From positions 1-40,272 of the IMG/VR virus record IMGVR_UViG_3300000226_000003: a DNA stretch of 40,272 nucleotides, one strand, 5' to 3'. Of this stretch, positions 16,266 through 24,866 are shown piece by piece. The position numbers and the translations under genes were made by a program. Numbering within the stretch: the first letter of the stretch is position 1; every line of letters begins with the position of its first letter. This stretch comes from a virus. The notes below the pieces were generated by a model, which searched no databases, had not been told where the DNA came from, and was given only the letters and a program-made list of their open reading frames with translations.

Positions 16266-16271
16266 TAAATA
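16266..16271 (+). promoter_or_regulatory. Late promoter box TAAATA of homing endonuclease
   Basis: TAAATA followed by 5 bases and the ATG at 16277, with no ribosome site between. The box gives the homing gene its own leaderless late transcript inside the prkA operon. Confidence 0.6.
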
Positions 16272-16276
16272 CTATC

Positions 16277-16798
16277 ATGCATAAACATCATATTATACCA
16301 AAACATATGGGTGGCACTGATGATTCCTCTAATATAGTTAAGCTGTCTGTGGAAGATCATTCACTTGCTCATAAAGCACTATATGAACAACACGGCCACT
16401 GGGAAGATAAACTTGCTTGGCGGGCGTTATCTGGTATTATTGCTAAAGAAGACGTTATACTTGAGCTACAACGCGAAGCAGGGCGTAGAGTAAAATCCCC
16501 TGAAGAGCGAGCAAAGTTAAGTAAAAGTTTAACGGGCAGAACAGCATCTTTAGAGCATAGGGCAAATATAAGTAAAGGCTTGAGACTCAAGCATAGCCTA
16601 CGCCCAACATCTGCTGAAACAAAAGCAAAGATGGTAAAGGCTCATACTGGATATAAACACACACCCGAAACAAAAGAAAAGCTCAGCCTAATTGCTTCAA
16701 AAAGAATACCATCAGAATCAACTAAGAAAAAAATCAGTGAATCAATGAAAGCCTATAGAAAATCGCAACGAGATGATTCATGCCCAAGCATATTATAG
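16277..16798 (+). CDS. HNH homing endonuclease with NUMOD3-type repeats
   Basis: The 173-aa protein opens with HKHHIIPKHMGGTDDSSN followed by HSLAHKALYEQHG, the classic HNH fold of free-standing phage homing nucleases. The C-terminal half has three or four short basic repeats of the NUMOD3 type (SPEERAKLSKSLTG, SAETKAKMVKAHTG, STKKKISESMK) that bind DNA. It lies between prkA and the DUF444 gene, whose start overlaps its last 19 bases. It is a mobile gene that cuts uninvaded DNA and spreads by repair. Confidence 0.88.
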   Translation: MHKHHIIPKHMGGTDDSSNIVKLSVEDHSLAHKALYEQHGHWEDKLAWRALSGIIAKEDVILELQREAGRRVKSPEERAKLSKSLTGRTASLEHRANISKGLRLKHSLRPTSAETKAKMVKAHTGYKHTPETKEKLSLIASKRIPSESTKKKISESMKAYRKSQRDDSCPSIL

Positions 16799-18165
16799 AT
16801 AGGCGGCAGAATCCTAAAGGTAAAAACTTATCTAATAGACAGAGATTCATAAAACGCTCTAAAAAGCATCTTAAAGAGAGCATGGATGAAGCCATGAAGA
16901 CTCGTTCTGTAAAGGATTTAAAGTCTGGCAGCCGTGTTCGTGTGCCTTCCAAAAGTATTAAAGAGCCACAGTTTAATTATGATCCTAAATCAGGACAGAA
17001 AGATTATATACTGCCAGGTAATCAAGAATACTTACAAGGTGATAAAATACGTAAACCATCCTCTGGGCAAGGCGGTAGCGGCGGCCAAGAAGGATCTGAT
17101 GATGCGTATGGGGAAGACGATTTTGTTTTTTCTATTAGTAGAGATGAATTTCTAGACATATTATTTGAGGATTTGGAACTACCAAACCTCAAAGAAAAGA
17201 AAAAGAAAAGTATAGAGGAGTTTACTACTCGTCGTTCTGGCTATGTTAATGAGGGTTCTCCTAATAATTTAAATCTTGAGCAAAGTATGATACGCAGTAT
17301 TGGTAGACGTATTGCTCTTAAAAAACCTAAAGGAAAACGTATAAAGGAACTTGAAAAACGATTAGAAGAACTTATAGAGGAAAGAAAACCGCTTGTTGCT
17401 ATTATAGAGAAGTATTCTTTTAATAAACAGGCAAGATGTAAAGAAGCATCTTTATTAAAAGAAATTGATGATGAGATTGTAGAGATAGAGGCAGAGATTA
17501 AAAAAATAAGAGCACGTTATAATGCTATCTCTTTTATTGACCCAATTGACTTAAAATTTAATAACTTTACTAAAGTTCCAAATCCTAAAAATGCCGCTGT
17601 TATGTTTTGTATATTGGATGTATCAATATCGATGCAAGAGCGTGAGAAAGATTTAGCAAAACGCTTCTTTATTTTATTACACTTGTTTCTTAGTATGAAG
17701 TATGATTTAGTAGAAGTAGTGTTTATACGACACCACACAACTGCTAAAGAATGCACAGAGGAAGAATTTTTTACTAGTAAAGAAAGTGGCGGTACTGTAG
17801 TATCTACTGCACTAGATTTAGCATATGATATTATTAGAAAGAGATATGATTTGGAATATTGGAATGTTTATGTAAGTCAAGCAAGTGATGGTGATAACTT
17901 TACTACTGATAATCAGCAAGTACATAATACTATGGAAACTAAATTATTACCATTAGTTCAGTTTTTTGCGTATGTTAGTATTGTAACACATCAACACCAA
18001 GTCAATAATGATATAGGTTTATCTGTAGGAAGTGGTTTAGAAAAAATATATAAAGTATTAATGGATGCTTTTGAGTATGTGCAAATACGTAGAGTGTATG
18101 AACCAAAAGATATATATCCTGTGTTTAGAAAATTCTTTGCGCCGAAAGGAGAAAATGATGAGTAA
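16780..18165 (+). CDS. yeaH: DUF444 / YeaH-YhbH family protein
   Basis: The 461-aa protein starts with IIDRRQNPKGKNLSNRQRFIKR, the typical DUF444 beginning. It has the Gly-rich acidic linker (SSGQGGSGGQEGSDDAYGEDDF), a charged coiled coil at about 190-240, and a von Willebrand A-like domain with DVSISMQEREK near residue 285. Cellular YeaH partners with PrkA (YeaG) and SpoVR (YcgB). The start lies within the 3' end of the homing gene, so the mobile gene now supplies its upstream sequence. SpoVR begins inside its last codons. Confidence 0.92.
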   Translation: MPKHIIDRRQNPKGKNLSNRQRFIKRSKKHLKESMDEAMKTRSVKDLKSGSRVRVPSKSIKEPQFNYDPKSGQKDYILPGNQEYLQGDKIRKPSSGQGGSGGQEGSDDAYGEDDFVFSISRDEFLDILFEDLELPNLKEKKKKSIEEFTTRRSGYVNEGSPNNLNLEQSMIRSIGRRIALKKPKGKRIKELEKRLEELIEERKPLVAIIEKYSFNKQARCKEASLLKEIDDEIVEIEAEIKKIRARYNAISFIDPIDLKFNNFTKVPNPKNAAVMFCILDVSISMQEREKDLAKRFFILLHLFLSMKYDLVEVVFIRHHTTAKECTEEEFFTSKESGGTVVSTALDLAYDIIRKRYDLEYWNVYVSQASDGDNFTTDNQQVHNTMETKLLPLVQFFAYVSIVTHQHQVNNDIGLSVGSGLEKIYKVLMDAFEYVQIRRVYEPKDIYPVFRKFFAPKGENDE

Positions 18166-19801
18166 ACCTTTATATGAACCAAAAAGTGACTGGAGTTTTG
18201 ATCTTATTTCTAAAATATATGATGCGTGTGAAGAAATAGCAATTAATGAACTTGGTTGTGATTGTTATATTAACCAATTAGAAGTAGTAACATTTGAACA
18301 AATGTTAGATGCTTATGCTAGTATTGGTATGCCGTTATCTTATAATCACTGGAGTAATGGTAAAGCATGGGCACATTATGAGAACCAATATAGAAAAGGT
18401 AGAACAAGTTTAGCATATGAGTTGGTTATTAATAGTAATCCTTGTATTAATTATTTGATGGAAGAAAACTCGATGACTACACAAACGTTAGTCATTGCAC
18501 ATGCCGCGTTTGGACATAATCATTTCTTTAAGAATAATTATTTGTTTAAAACATGGACAAGTGCTGACAGTATTATTGACTATCTATTATTTGCTAAAAA
18601 TTATATACAAAAGTGTGAGGAAAAGTATGGACTTGATGAAGTAGAACTTTTCTTAGATTCCCTACATGCAATACGCAATTACGGAATAAACAAATATAAA
18701 CGTCCTGACAAATTAAATGTCACCGTAGAAGCAGAGAAAGCACAAGAACGAGCAACATATTTACGTAAACAAGTAAATGAACTATGGGATACTACAGTTA
18801 TTCCAAATAAAAAAAATACAGAAGAAAAAGAACAAAGAGTTAGTATGGCAAAGCCGGAAGAAAATATAATTTACTTTTTAGAAAAACATGCTCCTAATTT
18901 AACTGATTGGCAACGCGAATTATGCCGCATAGTGCGTAAAATTGCTCAATATTTTTATCCACAAGGGCAAACAAAAGTAATGAACGAGGGATTTGCTTGT
19001 TTTGTGCATTATTACTCAATGAATAGATTGCATGAGAAAGGATTAATTACTGATGCGGCAATGTTTGAGTTTTTAAGATTACATACTAATGTATTAAATC
19101 AACCAACATTTGATAAAAAATGGTATAATGGTATGAATCCTTATTCACTAGGTTTTGCTATGTTTATGGATATTAAACGTATGTGCGAACATCCGACAGC
19201 AGAAGATAAGGAATGGTTTCCTGATATTGCTGGTGGTGATTGGAAAGAAATTATTTTAGATGCTGTTGCTAATTACAGAGATGAAAGTTTTATACTGCAA
19301 TTTCTATCACCTAAAGTAATTAGAGATTTTAGATTATTCCAACTCGGGGATAACAAGTCAGATCCACATTATAAGGTTAAAGCAATTCATAATGATAAAG
19401 GATATAAAAGTATACGCAAAGAGATGGCACGTCAGTATGATTATAATTATCGTATACCTGATATACAAGTTGTTGATTATGATCATGATGAGAAGCGTTC
19501 ATTACTATTGCATCATTATAAAGGACCAAGTCAAAGAGAGTTGTCAAAGGACACAACAATTGAAGTATTAAATTATATTGCTTACATTTGGGGTTATGAG
19601 ATACAATTAGATGTATATAGTAAGCAAGAAAAATTTATTGATGGTGAGTCAGTAGGTGATCCATTTCAGAAAGTAAATGGATATAAATCTACTTCTACTG
19701 ACGGGACATCGCCACCACCAGAAAAAGTTCCTGCAAAGAATTTTGGTTACTGGGGAATGTGTTTAACATCAGACAACTCTGAAACCATTGACAAATCATA
19801 A
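18158..19801 (+). CDS. spoVR: SpoVR / YcgB family protein
   Basis: The 547-aa protein aligns by eye with SpoVR over its whole length: SDWSFDLISKIYDACEEIA at the start, PLSYNHWSNGKAWAHYE, the histidine-rich AHAAFGHNHFFKNNYLF, NEGFACFVHYY, and NPYSLGFAMF later. AAAGGAG (18145-18151) places the start at 18158, or the ATG just before it at 18155. It overlaps the DUF444 stop. SpoVR is linked to Bacillus spore cortex formation and, in Gram-negatives, to the PrkA stress module. The last 30 residues are Pro/Ser-rich. Confidence 0.92.
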   Translation: MSKPLYEPKSDWSFDLISKIYDACEEIAINELGCDCYINQLEVVTFEQMLDAYASIGMPLSYNHWSNGKAWAHYENQYRKGRTSLAYELVINSNPCINYLMEENSMTTQTLVIAHAAFGHNHFFKNNYLFKTWTSADSIIDYLLFAKNYIQKCEEKYGLDEVELFLDSLHAIRNYGINKYKRPDKLNVTVEAEKAQERATYLRKQVNELWDTTVIPNKKNTEEKEQRVSMAKPEENIIYFLEKHAPNLTDWQRELCRIVRKIAQYFYPQGQTKVMNEGFACFVHYYSMNRLHEKGLITDAAMFEFLRLHTNVLNQPTFDKKWYNGMNPYSLGFAMFMDIKRMCEHPTAEDKEWFPDIAGGDWKEIILDAVANYRDESFILQFLSPKVIRDFRLFQLGDNKSDPHYKVKAIHNDKGYKSIRKEMARQYDYNYRIPDIQVVDYDHDEKRSLLLHHYKGPSQRELSKDTTIEVLNYIAYIWGYEIQLDVYSKQEKFIDGESVGDPFQKVNGYKSTSTDGTSPPPEKVPAKNFGYWGMCLTSDNSETIDKS

Positions 19802-19821
19802 ATTATATAGTAGAATTAACG

Positions 19822-19839
19822 TTAACTATAAATAGTTAA
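19822..19839 (+). promoter_or_regulatory. EF-G late promoter TATAAATA (19827-19834) in a 7-bp inverted repeat
   Basis: TTAACTA-TAAA-TAGTTAA is a perfect dyad centred on the full late octamer TATAAATA. GTGGAG (19847-19852) lies 7 bases before the TTG start at 19860. Confidence 0.7.
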
Positions 19840-19859
19840 ACCTTTCGTGGAGCAGAAAC

Positions 19860-21959
19860 TTGTCTTTAAACAATTATAGAAACATTGGTATCTTCGCACA
19901 TGTGGACGCGGGTAAAACTACGACTACTGAGAGGATCCTTAAGCTCACAGGAAAGATACACAAAATTGGTGAGGTACATGATGGCGCCGCAACCACAGAC
20001 TTTATGGAGCAAGAGCAAGAGCGAGGCATTACAATACAAAGTGCCGCGACTACTTGCTACTGGAAAGACCACCAATTAAACATCATCGACACCCCTGGGC
20101 ATGTAGACTTCACTATTGAAGTCTATCGTTCCCTTAAGGTGTTGGATGGTGGCGTTGGTGTATTTTGTGCAAGCGGTGGCGTAGAGCCACAATCCGAAAC
20201 TAACTGGCGTTATGCTAACGACAGCGAAGTAGCACGTATTATATACATTAACAAGATGGATAGAGTAGGTGCTGATTTTAATCGTGTTGTAGCACAAATA
20301 AGAACACGACTTGGTGCGAAGCCGTTAATTATGACATATCCAATTGGAGCGGAAGATAAATTCGTAGGTGTAGTTGATATACTTACTCAAAAGGCTTGGA
20401 TATGGTCAGATTCTACTGACCCAACTTCTTACACTATAACTGACATCCCAGATGATAAAGTACCTAGTGAGAAAATAGGTGACAAGTATACATATAAAGA
20501 AATGGCAAAACAACATTATGATATATTAGTTGAGACAGTTGTTGAGCAAGACGATGAAGTTATGATGCAATGGATAGATGATCCAGATAGCATTAGTGAA
20601 GAAGATCTTAAAATGTGTATACGTAAAGGTACTAATACTTGTGAGTTCTTTCCAACGTATTGCGGCAGTTCATTTAAAAACAAAGGCGTACAAAACATAT
20701 TAAATGCTATTGTAGATTATTTGCCCAATCCTACCGAAGTTGACCCACAACCAATAGTAGATGACACTGGTGTAGAAACAGGTGAAGTTGCTACGGTAGA
20801 TGCAGAAGGGCCGTTGCGGGCACTTGCATTTAAGATTATGGAAGACAAATATGGCGCACTAACATTTACACGCATTTATTCAGGCAACATGAAGAAAGGT
20901 GACTCCATATACAATAGTACAAATGGTAAAACAGAACGTGTTGGGCGTATATTGGAAATGCATGCCGACTCGCGTGAGGAATTGGACAGTGCATCAGCAG
21001 GTGACATTGTTGCATTGCTTGGTATGAAGTCTGTACAAACAGGCCATACATTGTGTGATAAAAAGAACCAAGCAATACTTGAACCAATGGTATTCCCAGA
21101 TCCAGTTATTAGCATAGCAATTGAACCAAAGACACAAAGTGATATGGACAAGTTAGGAACTGCTATTGGTAAAATGGTAGCAGAGGATCCTTCCTTCCAT
21201 GTAGAGACAGACCAAGAAACTGGCCAAACAATACTTAAAGGCATGGGCGAGTTGCATTTAGATGTTAAGTGCGATATACTAAAACGCACATACGGTGTGG
21301 AAGTAAGCATAGGTAAACCACAAGTAGCATATAGGGAAACAATTACTAAAACAGTCAGTGATAGGTATACCCATAAAAAGCAAACAGGTGGTGCAGGCCA
21401 GTTTGCTGATATTGAATATACTGTAGAACCTCTTGAAGCAGGAGAGGGATTCCAATTTGAAAGCAAGGTAGTTGGCGGCAATGTTCCAAGAGAGTTTTGG
21501 ACTTCTATAGAGAAGGGATTTGCAGGCTCCAGTGCAGATGGTATACTTGCAAGTTACCCAGTGCTTGATTACAAAGTAACATTAACAGATGGTTCCAGTC
21601 ACGCAGTAGATAGTAGTGCTGTGGCATTTGAGCTGGCGGCTCGCGGAGCATTTAGACAAACAATGCCCAAAGCAGGTCCGAAGTTATTAGAGCCAATTAT
21701 GAAACTAGACGTTACTTGCCCCGGAGACAAAGTAGGTGATGTTATAGGTGATATAAATAGGCGTAGAGGCATGATACACAATCAAGAAATGGCTGGCACA
21801 ACGGTTCGTATATACGCAGAAGCACCAATTGGTGAAATGTTTGGGTATATAGGAGACTTACGCAGTCAAACAAGTGGTCGTGGTCAATTTAGTATGGAAT
21901 TTAGTCATTATGCGCCGTGTCCTAATAGCATTACTGAGGTTATCTTAAAGAAAACTTAA
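19860..21959 (+). CDS. fusA: Translation elongation factor G (phage-encoded, full length)
   Basis: The 699-aa protein has every EF-G hallmark: P-loop AHVDAGKT (13-20), switch I RGITI (55-59), DTPGHVDF (77-84) and NKMD (131-134). [12 protein letters not shown] is the domain IV loop, [11 protein letters not shown] carries the His at the tip of domain IV that enters the ribosomal A site, and domain V has RRRGMI and SMEFSHY. EF-G moves tRNA and mRNA through the ribosome and helps recycle ribosomes. The start is TTG, set by a GTGGAG site. There is no sign of decay, so it is probably functional. It directly follows the PrkA trio but has its own late promoter. Confidence 0.95.
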   Translation: MSLNNYRNIGIFAHVDAGKTTTTERILKLTGKIHKIGEVHDGAATTDFMEQEQERGITIQSAATTCYWKDHQLNIIDTPGHVDFTIEVYRSLKVLDGGVGVFCASGGVEPQSETNWRYANDSEVARIIYINKMDRVGADFNRVVAQIRTRLGAKPLIMTYPIGAEDKFVGVVDILTQKAWIWSDSTDPTSYTITDIPDDKVPSEKIGDKYTYKEMAKQHYDILVETVVEQDDEVMMQWIDDPDSISEEDLKMCIRKGTNTCEFFPTYCGSSFKNKGVQNILNAIVDYLPNPTEVDPQPIVDDTGVETGEVATVDAEGPLRALAFKIMEDKYGALTFTRIYSGNMKKGDSIYNSTNGKTERVGRILEMHADSREELDSASAGDIVALLGMKSVQTGHTLCDKKNQAILEPMVFPDPVISIAIEPKTQSDMDKLGTAIGKMVAEDPSFHVETDQETGQTILKGMGELHLDVKCDILKRTYGVEVSIGKPQVAYRETITKTVSDRYTHKKQTGGAGQFADIEYTVEPLEAGEGFQFESKVVGGNVPREFWTSIEKGFAGSSADGILASYPVLDYKVTLTDGSSHAVDSSAVAFELAARGAFRQTMPKAGPKLLEPIMKLDVTCPGDKVGDVIGDINRRRGMIHNQEMAGTTVRIYAEAPIGEMFGYIGDLRSQTSGRGQFSMEFSHYAPCPNSITEVILKKT

Positions 21960-21982
21960 AACACCATATATCTCCCTCTTAA

Positions 21983-22002
21983 ATCACTCTAAATATAGTG
22001 AT
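21983..22002 (+). promoter_or_regulatory. Late promoter TAAATA (21990-21995) in loop of a 6-bp inverted repeat
   Basis: ATCACT (21983-21988) pairs with AGTGAT (21997-22002), and the 8-base loop CTAAATAT holds the box. An ATG lies exactly 5 bases downstream (22001), in frame with a better start at 22019 that has GGAGG. Confidence 0.6.
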
Positions 22003-22018
22003 GAAATGGAGGATTTAT

Positions 22019-22222
22019 ATGATTCATTGTAAATCGTTGATTAAGACTATAAGTTGGAGATGTATCGCTACTACAGATACATTTCTTATTGCCTGGTTAA
22101 TTACTGGAGAGTATACTTTCGCAGGCGCAATAGCAGGACTAGAAGTATGTACTAAAATGGTACTCTATTACCTCCACGAGAGAGGATGGGCTAGAATCAA
22201 GTTAGCGAAAAATGGAACATAG
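22019..22222 (+). CDS. DUF2061-family small membrane protein
   Basis: The 67-aa protein begins with CKSLIKTISWRCIATTDTF, matching DUF2061 (K-x-ISWR-x-x-A-x-x-TF). Two membrane segments follow (about 14-30 and 37-55). DUF2061 members are small inner-membrane proteins of unknown role. I choose the ATG at 22019 because GGAGG lies just before it and the family starts at this point. The in-frame ATG at 22001, which fits the leaderless spacing, would add six residues. It overlaps the next gene by 11 bases. Confidence 0.75.
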   Translation: MIHCKSLIKTISWRCIATTDTFLIAWLITGEYTFAGAIAGLEVCTKMVLYYLHERGWARIKLAKNGT

Positions 22223-22814
22223 AACCTGTCACAGACGAGGATACGAACTTTTGACTCCCAACATTTGGGAATTATATGATGGAATGGAGTCAAAAGGTTT
22301 CGTAAAAAATTTTAAAAATGACGAATCGGTTCCACCGAAGTATAAAGTTGTTGGGCATCCTGATTTAGATAGAACGGTACTGCCTAAAGGTAGCGTTATA
22401 CAAATGCACACTATAGAGGACGAGTTCCCACTAGGCCTAGAAGGTCCTGAAGTACATGAGATATTGGATACCAAAGAAGAAACAATTCAAACCTTATATG
22501 AAAAAATACAAACATTGCGCGACGAATGTGGCGAAATGGATATACAAATAAAACAATTACAACATGAACTAAAACATAAAAAGCCAGGTGGTTCCATACG
22601 ATGGAAGCTTACTTATACTTGGTGTGATAATGTAACAGAAGTATATTGGGATTTTAGAACTAAGAAACAAGCTGTAGCATATATGGAAGACAACATAAAA
22701 GGTTTCTTCGGCATTAAGGTAGTTGAATCAATTAAGGATGTAAAATATGACAAATACATATATGGAACACGTGGAGTAAAACAAGATGAAACTAGCATTA
22801 CACAAAAGAAGTAA
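22212..22814 (+). CDS. Hypothetical protein with central coiled coil
   Basis: Not recognised. Of 200 aa, residues 93-122 form a heptad-rich coiled coil (EETIQTLYEKIQTLRDEC and on). The N-terminal part is polar, and the C-terminal part (about 128-185) is a small alpha/beta domain with several Trp and Tyr. It overlaps the DUF2061 gene at its start and the small basic peptide gene at its end. Confidence 0.65.
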   Translation: MEHRTCHRRGYELLTPNIWELYDGMESKGFVKNFKNDESVPPKYKVVGHPDLDRTVLPKGSVIQMHTIEDEFPLGLEGPEVHEILDTKEETIQTLYEKIQTLRDECGEMDIQIKQLQHELKHKKPGGSIRWKLTYTWCDNVTEVYWDFRTKKQAVAYMEDNIKGFFGIKVVESIKDVKYDKYIYGTRGVKQDETSITQKK

Positions 22815-22899
22815 ATATTTTGCTGTTACTAGGCGAAATAAACGTCGTGGTAAGAATCGCCTTAAGACTAAAAGTCGTAACAGTAGATCTACTACATAA
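22786..22899 (+). CDS. Very basic 37-aa peptide
   Basis: ATG at 22786 with GTGGAG 9 bases upstream; stop at 22897-22899. It begins MKLALHKRSKYFAVTRRNKR, and 15 of its 37 residues are Arg, Lys or His. Composition resembles small ribosomal proteins or DNA/RNA-binding peptides, but it matches none that I know. It overlaps the preceding gene by 29 bases in another frame, and its stop codon is part of the late box of the following gene. Confidence 0.6.
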   Translation: MKLALHKRSKYFAVTRRNKRRGKNRLKTKSRNSRSTT

Positions 22900-22902
22900 A
22901 TA
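22897..22902 (+). promoter_or_regulatory. Late promoter box TAAATA
   Basis: TAAATA overlaps the stop of the basic peptide. A 5-base spacer leads to the ATG at 22908. Confidence 0.6.
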
Positions 22903-22907
22903 TTTTA

Positions 22908-23432
22908 ATGAACGTCAAAATTAGCTTATCTGGCTTCTTTTGTAATACATGGCCAGATTGTGTTGTAGTTTGTAATGGTCATACAATATTCCAGGATAAA
23001 ATTATCAATGATAATATAATAGATTTTACTATTGATTTTTCTGCTGACAATTTATTAACAATAGGTATGACTAATAAGTTAATGGGTGAAAATAGTGTAT
23101 ATGATATTTTGTTAGATGCACATAATAATATTATCGAGGACAAGTATATTAAAGTAAATGATATACTTTTTGATGATGTTAGCGTGGATAACTTAATACA
23201 TGAATTTGTTTTTATTAAAGATTCTAATGAAAAAATATCAACATCTGGTAATATTAATTATAATGGTAGTATACATATCCCATTTCAACAACCAATTTAT
23301 GATTGGTTAATACAAGAAAAATATATTAAAAAAGAAATACAAGAAACTAATTATCAAGGTTTTGGTAGTTGGAATAATAAATTTAATTATGATGTACAGG
23401 ATTTAATTAAAAAGTTAGAAACAATTGTATGA
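22908..23432 (+). CDS. Beta-rich hypothetical protein paired with radical SAM gene
   Basis: The 174-aa protein is probably a beta sandwich in its first two thirds: alternating strands around KISLSGFFCN, NLLTIGMTNKLMG, and DKYIKVNDILFDDVSVD. The pattern (I/L)TIGMxNK ... DKxIxVxxIxxDDVxV recalls a carbohydrate-binding-like fold. The C-terminal third is polar. Its stop overlaps the ATG of the B12-type radical SAM gene (ATGA), so the two are translated together from one late promoter. Confidence 0.6.
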   Translation: MNVKISLSGFFCNTWPDCVVVCNGHTIFQDKIINDNIIDFTIDFSADNLLTIGMTNKLMGENSVYDILLDAHNNIIEDKYIKVNDILFDDVSVDNLIHEFVFIKDSNEKISTSGNINYNGSIHIPFQQPIYDWLIQEKYIKKEIQETNYQGFGSWNNKFNYDVQDLIKKLETIV

Positions 23433-24802
23433 AGATTGCACTTGTACAACTCCCCAAATATTCTATAGATAGACCCCCTATGACACTTGCTGTTTTAACC
23501 AGTGTTATTAAAAATAATTTTGATTATGATATTGAGTGCTATGATTTATCATTAAAACTTTATCAAGATATTGAAAGAGAAGATTTCTATGAGATTGAAG
23601 ACTATTTAGAACATAATATATATAAATCTTCTGTAGATATATTGACAGATAACTTTTCTATATATGCTATAGAGATAAAAAATTGTGATTTAATAGCAAT
23701 AAGTGTTTTTAGTGATGCATCATGTCGAGCATGTGAAGTGCTGTGTAAGGAATTAAAAAAGTATAATTGCAAAATTGTTATTGGTGGACAAGGTTTGGCT
23801 AACGAAAACTGGTGTAAAAATATGTCTGATGCCAAGTTAATAGATGATTATATAGTAGGGGAAGGAGAATATACATTTGTAAATTATTTAAATGGTTTAC
23901 AAGGACCTGGTATAAACAATCATAATAATGAACAAATAGATGATTTAGATTTATTGCCTATTCCTGATTATAGTTTATTAAATTTGAATGATTATAATCT
24001 TAAGGAATTATATGTTACTGGTTCTCGTGGATGTGTACGCAAATGTACTTACTGTGATGTTCCTTTTTTATGGAAAAAATATAGATATCGCTCTGGCCAA
24101 CATATTGCTAATGAGTTAATACGACATTATGAGAAAAGTGGTATTACTGGCTTCTGGTTTACTGATAGTTTGGTCAATGGCAGTCTTAAACATTTTAGAG
24201 AATTTTGCTATGCTTTAGAGAAATACTATGAAAATAATAACGTAAGATTTACTTGGAAGGGACAGTATATTTTTAGACGTATGAATCAGTTAAATGAAGA
24301 ATATTTTAGAATGATATCAGCAGCTGGTGGTAGTGAATTTTATGTAGGATTAGAAACTGGTAGTGACAAAATACGTTGGGAAATGGATAAAAAATTTACT
24401 AATGAAGATGCAACCTATCATTTAGAGATGTTTAAAAAATATAAAATAACTTGTTTATTGCTTATGATTAGTGGTTATATAACAGAAACAAATCAAGATC
24501 ATTTAGATACAATGGCTATGTTTAAAAAATGGCAGAAATTTGTTGCATCAGGAACAATTACTGGCATAGAGTTAGGCAATACGTTAAGTATACTAGAAAA
24601 TACTCCTTTAGAAGAAGAAAATTTAGAGTTTGTTATACCAGGTGACAAGCATAGTTGGCACATTAAAGATAATACATATCAAGTACGTGTTAGAAATAGG
24701 TTAGAAATAACTAAAGAAGCGATGAAGTATCATTGGCCAATTACCAATAATCGTTTTAGATTAAAAACCTTTATTGCTAAATTAGAGCAATATTATATAT
24801 AA
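23429..24802 (+). CDS. B12-binding-type radical SAM protein
   Basis: The 457-aa protein has an N-terminal cobalamin-binding-like Rossmann domain (IALVQLPK, LIAISVFSDAS, CKIVIGGQG, DYIVGEGEYTF). A radical SAM core follows with C202, C206 and C209 in GCVRKCTYCD. The typical EFYVGLETGSDKIRWEM and KYKITCLLLMISGY come next. Such enzymes methylate or rearrange unreactive carbons. The DxHxxG cobalamin motif is not evident, so B12 itself may not bind. It is coupled to the beta-rich gene upstream. Confidence 0.85.
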   Translation: MKIALVQLPKYSIDRPPMTLAVLTSVIKNNFDYDIECYDLSLKLYQDIEREDFYEIEDYLEHNIYKSSVDILTDNFSIYAIEIKNCDLIAISVFSDASCRACEVLCKELKKYNCKIVIGGQGLANENWCKNMSDAKLIDDYIVGEGEYTFVNYLNGLQGPGINNHNNEQIDDLDLLPIPDYSLLNLNDYNLKELYVTGSRGCVRKCTYCDVPFLWKKYRYRSGQHIANELIRHYEKSGITGFWFTDSLVNGSLKHFREFCYALEKYYENNNVRFTWKGQYIFRRMNQLNEEYFRMISAAGGSEFYVGLETGSDKIRWEMDKKFTNEDATYHLEMFKKYKITCLLLMISGYITETNQDHLDTMAMFKKWQKFVASGTITGIELGNTLSILENTPLEEENLEFVIPGDKHSWHIKDNTYQVRVRNRLEITKEAMKYHWPITNNRFRLKTFIAKLEQYYI

Positions 24803-24837
24803 ATATCCTTGACTTTACCTTAAGGTTAGTCTATAAT
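24798..24837 (+). promoter_or_regulatory. Tandem late (TATAAATA) and sigma70-like promoters
   Basis: TATAAATA (24798-24805) is followed directly by TTGACT (24809-24814), a 17-base spacer and TATAAT (24832-24837). Both can serve the lipoprotein gene at 24867, which has an AAAGGAGAT ribosome site. The gene is therefore probably expressed throughout infection. Confidence 0.7.
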
Positions 24838-24866
24838 AGTAGTATATCAATCAAAGGAGATATAAA

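Noticed and set aside
16488-16780. Repeated short units at the 3' end of the HNH gene as a CRISPR or DNA repeat
   Set aside because: They are degenerate protein repeats (NUMOD3 type), not DNA repeats with constant spacers. No CRISPR array is seen in the window.
18065-18157. N-terminal extension of SpoVR upstream of 18155
   Set aside because: It overlaps the DUF444 gene by 100 bases, and the AAAGGAG site at 18145-18151 together with the family's N-terminus support a start at 18155/18158.
20876-21481. Long antisense frame (201 codons) opposite EF-G
   Set aside because: It is a by-product of codon bias in the EF-G gene; no promoter, ribosome site or recognisable protein pattern.
14309-21959. 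The presence of PrkA, DUF444, SpoVR, EF-G and later prs might mean this is a bacterial chromosome
   Set aside because: These genes are interleaved with late-promoter boxes, homing nucleases, capsid-targeting peptides, a phage ligase and a dense tRNA array, and no typical host neighbours (ribosomal operon, str operon) are present.
22812-22817. TAAATA inside the 37-aa basic peptide gene
   Set aside because: No start codon in a useful frame follows at a suitable distance; probably chance in AT-rich DNA.
22786-22899. The 37-aa basic peptide as a ribosomal protein (bL34, bS21 or THX)
   Set aside because: Composition fits, but none of the conserved motifs of those families is present.
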